Below the pieces are notes generated by a model, which saw nothing but the letters and a program-made list of their open reading frames with translations, made no database searches and had not been told where the DNA came from. A DNA stretch of 64,000 bases, from positions 1 through 64,000 of the forward strand of contig JAFZQI010000046.1 of NCBI GenBank assembly GCA_017620475.1, given 5' to 3'. The translations under genes and the position numbers were made by a program. Shown one piece after another: positions 61,350 to 64,000 of the stretch. The stretch comes from Clostridiales bacterium (GTDB taxonomy: Bacteria > Bacillota > Clostridia > Saccharofermentanales > Saccharofermentanaceae). How positions within the stretch are numbered: the first letter of the stretch is position 1; each line of letters starts with the position of its first letter.

Positions 61350-61640
61350 TTATGCTTTTACGGACTCGCCGGAAGGCATTTCGTCTGCTTCCGATACCAC
61401 ATTCGAGTAAGCCGTTTTTGACGTAATACCATCCAGTTTCCCGATTTTGCCGGAAAGCGTGTTGATGGCGTCCTGAGGGGCATCGATAGCGATACTTATA
61501 ATACTGATGTTCTTCTCCCGGTAGGGGATACCCATGCGGCCGATAATATATTGGCCGTATTCATGGAGCAGGGAATTGAGTTTCTCCACAGATGAGGGAG
61601 ACTCAACAATAATACTGATAACAGCTACTCTTGTCTGCAT
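61350..61640 (-). CDS. TM1266-like (iron-only hydrogenase system regulator-type) ACT-fold protein
   Basis: 96 residues of the small ferredoxin/ACT-like family typified by Thermotoga TM1266, usually annotated as a putative regulator of [FeFe]-hydrogenase systems and related to the ligand domain of NikR. RVAVISIIVESPSSVEKLN, HEYGQYIIGRMGIPYREKN and ISIISIAIDAPQDAINTLSGKIG follow the family pattern. No DNA-binding domain is present. First gene of the operon, behind AAAGGA. No hydrogenase genes are nearby, and a second copy of the domain is fused to the ATPase two genes on. Confidence 0.82.
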   Translation of the reverse strand: MQTRVAVISIIVESPSSVEKLNSLLHEYGQYIIGRMGIPYREKNISIISIAIDAPQDAINTLSGKIGKLDGITSKTAYSNVVSEADEMPSGESVKA

Positions 61641-61689
61641 ATTCGGATCCTTTCTTTCATTCAGTTATACTTTATGTCAGAAGATCATT

Positions 61690-61728
61690 CTTACGGTGTA
61701 AGGTATCATGTATTCATGAAAGAGTCAA
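61690..61728 (-). promoter_or_regulatory. Promoter and inverted repeat before the nitrogenase-like operon
   Basis: On the minus strand: TTGACT (61728-61723), 17-base spacer, TACCTT (61705-61700). The inverted repeat CTTAC-ACC-GTAAG (61702-61690) overlaps the -10, as an operator would. The start codon is 60 bases downstream. It lies back to back with the tRNA-Thr promoter. Confidence 0.5.
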
Positions 61729-61738
61729 TGCATTTCTC

Positions 61739-61767
61739 TTGACATATTCTTCATAAATCGGTATATT
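61739..61767 (+). promoter_or_regulatory. Promoter of tRNA-Thr
   Basis: Perfect TTGACA (61739-61744), 17-base spacer, TATATT (61762-61767), 24 bases before the tRNA. Confidence 0.8.
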
Positions 61768-61791
61768 TTATTGTGCTTTCAAAAGAGCGAT

Positions 61792-61866
61792 GCCAATGTG
61801 GCTCAGGGGTAGAGCAATTCACTCGTAATGAATAGGTCGTGGGTTCGATTCCCACCATTGGCTCCA
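61792..61866 (+). tRNA. tRNA-Thr (anticodon CGT)
   Basis: 75 bases. Acceptor GCCAATG/CATTGGC, D-arm GCTCAGGGGTAGAGC, anticodon stem ATTCA/TGAAT with loop CTCGTAA (anticodon CGT, reads ACG), T-arm GTGGGTTCGATTCCCAC, discriminator T and encoded CCA (61864-61866). Confidence 0.95.
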
Positions 61867-61867
61867 G

Positions 61868-61900
61868 AAGGACTGTCCTTTCTTAAGGACAGTCCTTTTC
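61868..61900 (+). terminator. Intrinsic terminator after tRNA-Thr
   Basis: Perfect 13-base stem AAGGACTGTCCTT (61868-61880) / AAGGACAGTCCTT (61885-61897) with a TCTT loop, followed by TT. Confidence 0.85.
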
Positions 61901-61996
61901 TATTCGCATTAGCTTATATGTGACTGTTCTTTTCTATTATGCCTTTTATTGTATAATGTATTTATGAAGTGAAAGAAGAGGAACGATTGCGTAAAA

Positions 61997-63424
61997 ATGT
62001 TTCTGATGTTCAGTGGAGATTCCCATAAACAATGTAGACGGCTTGCAGGAATGCGTTTCCTTATGTCTTTCGTGATCCTTCTTTCCTGCCTTGGTACCTG
62101 CGCGTGCAAGAAAGTGACGAATGAGTTTCCGACGATTCCGTCTGCTCCGACGTCAGAGAGTACGGATCCTTCGGAAAGTGAGAATACAACGGTCGCTTCG
62201 GCAATTGAACTTACGATTGCATCTCCTTTGTCCTATGATACATGCCAGTATCTTGCCAAACTTTACATCGCTAAGTCGCAAGGCCTTCTCGGAGACGGTG
62301 TGACAGGAGATACGGTCGATCTTTCATACCTTGATTCCATCGATCTGCCGTTTCTTCTGAAGGTGTATGGCACTTCCGAGACGGGGTGTAATTCGGCTAC
62401 GTTAAAGAAATGGAAAAGTAATGGCAGTATGCCGGACATTTTCCTTACAGACTCTTTTGATGAAGTGGTAAAAGACGGGCTTGCGATGCCCGTGACATCG
62501 CAATTGTCGAGCATTACGCTTCTTTCTGCTGACCGTATCTATCCGCGTCAGGTAAGTCAGTTCTTCGTAAATGGAGAGCAATACGGTATACCGTATCAGA
62601 CATCGTGTGCGGTTCTTTTCTGTGATATGGAAGTGCTGATCACTGCCGGGATCCCCGCGGTCAGTTTCCGGCAGAGCCGCAATTCGCTTCTCACGCTACT
62701 TTCACAAATCGATGAACTGAATGCCGAGGAAAAAACGGTCCTTCCGTTTTATCAGGCGGAAGATATGGTTCCTTACCTTCCTTGCGCGATGTACAATCAT
62801 ACGTATCTGTCATCTTCTTCCGAGGAAGATCAGAACGAACAGGCCTATCGTGATTCGTTTTCTTATGTGGAGTCGCTGATTCGAAGCGGGTATTCTTCAG
62901 AGACATTGACTGCGGAAGATAGTGAACTGCTTTTCGCCGGAGTTTCACCGCTTCTTTCCCGTAAAGTCGGAATCTGGGTAGGAACGACCGATCAATTGCC
63001 TATCTATGACAACTATATGCCGAATACCTTGAGCCTTATGCAGTTCCCGGGAATGAAGGATGATGAGTATACCGTTCCGCTTCTGATCAGTTATCCGTTT
63101 TGTGTATCATCTTCTTGTGAGGATCCGCAACTGGCCTGCGAATTGATGTCGTTTATAGCTCTGGATGAGGATGCGCTGCTTCTTTCGGCACGCCTTCAGC
63201 CCAGGGAAGGATATCTTCCGTCTATCTCATCTCCTTCGGTCTGGTCCGGTATTATGTCATCACGAAAATACGGTAATTATCTTGCCCAATACTATGAACT
63301 GATGGGTCAGGCGATCTATATTCCGTCGGTAAGTCAAAGTTCACTGTATCAGAAGGATGTGGAGTTCCTGCAGGAAAGGATCGCGGGTCTTTTCCCGATT
63401 GAACCGGACGAGGAGAATGAGTGA
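61997..63424 (+). CDS. Probable extracellular solute-binding lipoprotein (family 1-like)
   Basis: 475 residues. Hydrophobic signal segment about residues 19-34 ending in CLGTCACKK, an imperfect lipobox; then a Ser/Thr/Glu spacer and a domain resembling ABC sugar-binding proteins (SMPDIFLTDSFDEVVKDGLAMPV, YGIPYQTSCAVLFCDMEVLITAGIP, GVSPLLSRKVGIWVGT, SYPFCVSSSCEDPQLACELMSFI). No permease or ATPase is next to it, so substrate and even transport role are open. The start is uncertain: ATG 61997 is used, but ATG 62051, which gives a shorter signal peptide, is possible. TATAAT at 61952-61957 is a likely -10. Its TGA overlaps the next ATG. Confidence 0.65.
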   Translation: MFLMFSGDSHKQCRRLAGMRFLMSFVILLSCLGTCACKKVTNEFPTIPSAPTSESTDPSESENTTVASAIELTIASPLSYDTCQYLAKLYIAKSQGLLGDGVTGDTVDLSYLDSIDLPFLLKVYGTSETGCNSATLKKWKSNGSMPDIFLTDSFDEVVKDGLAMPVTSQLSSITLLSADRIYPRQVSQFFVNGEQYGIPYQTSCAVLFCDMEVLITAGIPAVSFRQSRNSLLTLLSQIDELNAEEKTVLPFYQAEDMVPYLPCAMYNHTYLSSSSEEDQNEQAYRDSFSYVESLIRSGYSSETLTAEDSELLFAGVSPLLSRKVGIWVGTTDQLPIYDNYMPNTLSLMQFPGMKDDEYTVPLLISYPFCVSSSCEDPQLACELMSFIALDEDALLLSARLQPREGYLPSISSPSVWSGIMSSRKYGNYLAQYYELMGQAIYIPSVSQSSLYQKDVEFLQERIAGLFPIEPDEENE

Positions 63425-64000
63425 TGGATATCGTTTTGTCTCCCATAAGAATACTGGATTCGGGAAAAATAAAGGAAAAAGCGATCCTTGCTAATGTGAC
63501 GGATGATGTTTCCTCTTTTATCCGTGCGATCCTATCTGATCCGAAGAGAAAGTATTTCGTTTCTTCTTTTCGAAAAGATAGTGAAGAAACTGTTTTCGGC
63601 GTACTGGGACTAGAGAATATCTCCGGACGAAATCGCAGAGCCGAGGCAGTGATGTATTTTGCTTGCGGTGAAGACGAGGAGCGGTGCGTGTCCGCATACG
63701 ATCAGCTTCTTCGTTATGCTTTTTTCGAGATGCAGCTCCACCGCATTTCCGTACTTGTCCCGGCCACGGATGAATTCACTGCTTCGATCGTTGAGGATTG
63801 CCATATGCGGCAGGAAGCTCTTTTAGAAGAAGCCGTCCGAATCGGGGATGCATACTACGACGCGGCGCTGTATGCGCTTCTTGATTCGGAGTATCCGGAT
63901 TATTCTGTTGGATTTGTCGCATTCAAGAAAGGCCTTATTGCCATTCGTGGAGACAATGATGTGGTTGAGATGACCCGTTTTTACGCTTACGGACAAACGA
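63424..64000 (+). CDS. GNAT-like acetyltransferase, 5' part only
   Basis: Open frame from ATG 63424 (TGATG overlap with the previous stop) that runs off the window without a stop, 192 codons. The N-terminal part has a RimJ/GNAT-like pattern: FGVLGLENISGRNRRAEAVMYF, then LLRYAFFEMQLHRISVLVPATDEF, resembling the acetyl-CoA and peptide strands. A second segment begins after about residue 155 (YSVGFVAFKKGLIAIRGDND). Acyl acceptor unknown. Coupling suggests coexpression with the lipoprotein. Confidence 0.65.
   Translation, partial: MDIVLSPIRILDSGKIKEKAILANVTDDVSSFIRAILSDPKRKYFVSSFRKDSEETVFGVLGLENISGRNRRAEAVMYFACGEDEERCVSAYDQLLRYAFFEMQLHRISVLVPATDEFTASIVEDCHMRQEALLEEAVRIGDAYYDAALYALLDSEYPDYSVGFVAFKKGLIAIRGDNDVVEMTRFYAYGQT

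Noticed and set aside
54821..61640. A nitrogen-fixation (nif) operon
   Set aside because: Component 1 subunits are short and lack most P-cluster cysteines, and no nifB, nifE, nifN or nifV is nearby. NifH-type sequence alone does not show diazotrophy.
61350..61640. Hydrogenase regulator implying an [FeFe]-hydrogenase locus
   Set aside because: The family name comes from context in other genomes. No hydG/hydE/hydF or hydrogenase catalytic subunit is in the window.

Overview
The window reads as a chromosome segment from an anaerobic Firmicute of the Clostridia (Lachnospirales/Oscillospirales/Saccharofermentans-like). Reasons: a single-chain 1260-residue FGAM synthase with its glutaminase domain fused, long clostridial-type PRPP synthetases in tandem, RqcH, YerC, a DUF3048 lipoprotein, an LCP protein, Spo0A-type boxes, mostly GGAGG-type ribosome binding sites and strong sigma-A promoters with 17-base spacers. 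Genus cannot be fixed from the sequence alone. Most genes are housekeeping and tightly packed, with many ATGA or TAATG stop/start overlaps. I see no insertion sequences, prophage or CRISPR array. No gene-free stretch exceeds 300 bases.

Layout. 1-13.9 kb: end of htpG, then purL-rsmA-zapA-U32 peptidase-dut, a CorA-type transporter, a degenerate alpha/beta hydrolase, tsaD, smpB, a VanZ-like protein and a small unknown. 13.9-19.5 kb: cell-surface genes (DUF3048 lipoprotein, LCP ligase, a membrane-anchored PP2C-fold protein without its metal ligands) and a Gfo/Idh/MocA oxidoreductase. 19.6-28.6 kb: pyrimidine-nucleoside phosphorylase, ruvCAB-queH, and on the other strand rqcH, a small membrane protein and two prs paralogues. 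28.8-34.8 kb: engB, comEC, holA, icd and a SEC-C protein. 34.8-41.7 kb: a structured leader with a terminator, radC, a DUF5688-like gene where mreB is often found, mreC-mreD-mrdA, a degenerate methylglyoxal-synthase-like gene and a metallo-beta-lactamase-fold hydrolase. 41.7-44.5 kb: three Spo0A boxes followed by three TadE/pseudopilin-like genes. 44.6-53.4 kb: yerC-secA-punA-ahcY-mtaD (protein export and S-adenosylhomocysteine salvage), tRNA-Arg, and pncA-pncB (NAD salvage).

53.4-64 kb is the most unusual part. After a lone lipoprotein comes a minus-strand, seven-gene operon (61.64 to 54.82 kb): a TM1266-like ACT-fold regulator, a FecCD/BtuC-type permease, an ABC ATPase whose C-terminus carries a second copy of that regulator domain, a NifH-type reductase, two nitrogenase-component-1-like subunits, and a lipoprotein of the BtuF/FepB type. 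Nothing for FeMo-cofactor synthesis is present, and the cluster cysteines are reduced. I read it as a transporter-coupled nitrogenase-like reductase of unknown substrate, not a nitrogen-fixation system; this is the best candidate for an undescribed system here. A tRNA-Thr, a solute-binding lipoprotein and the start of a GNAT-like gene close the window.
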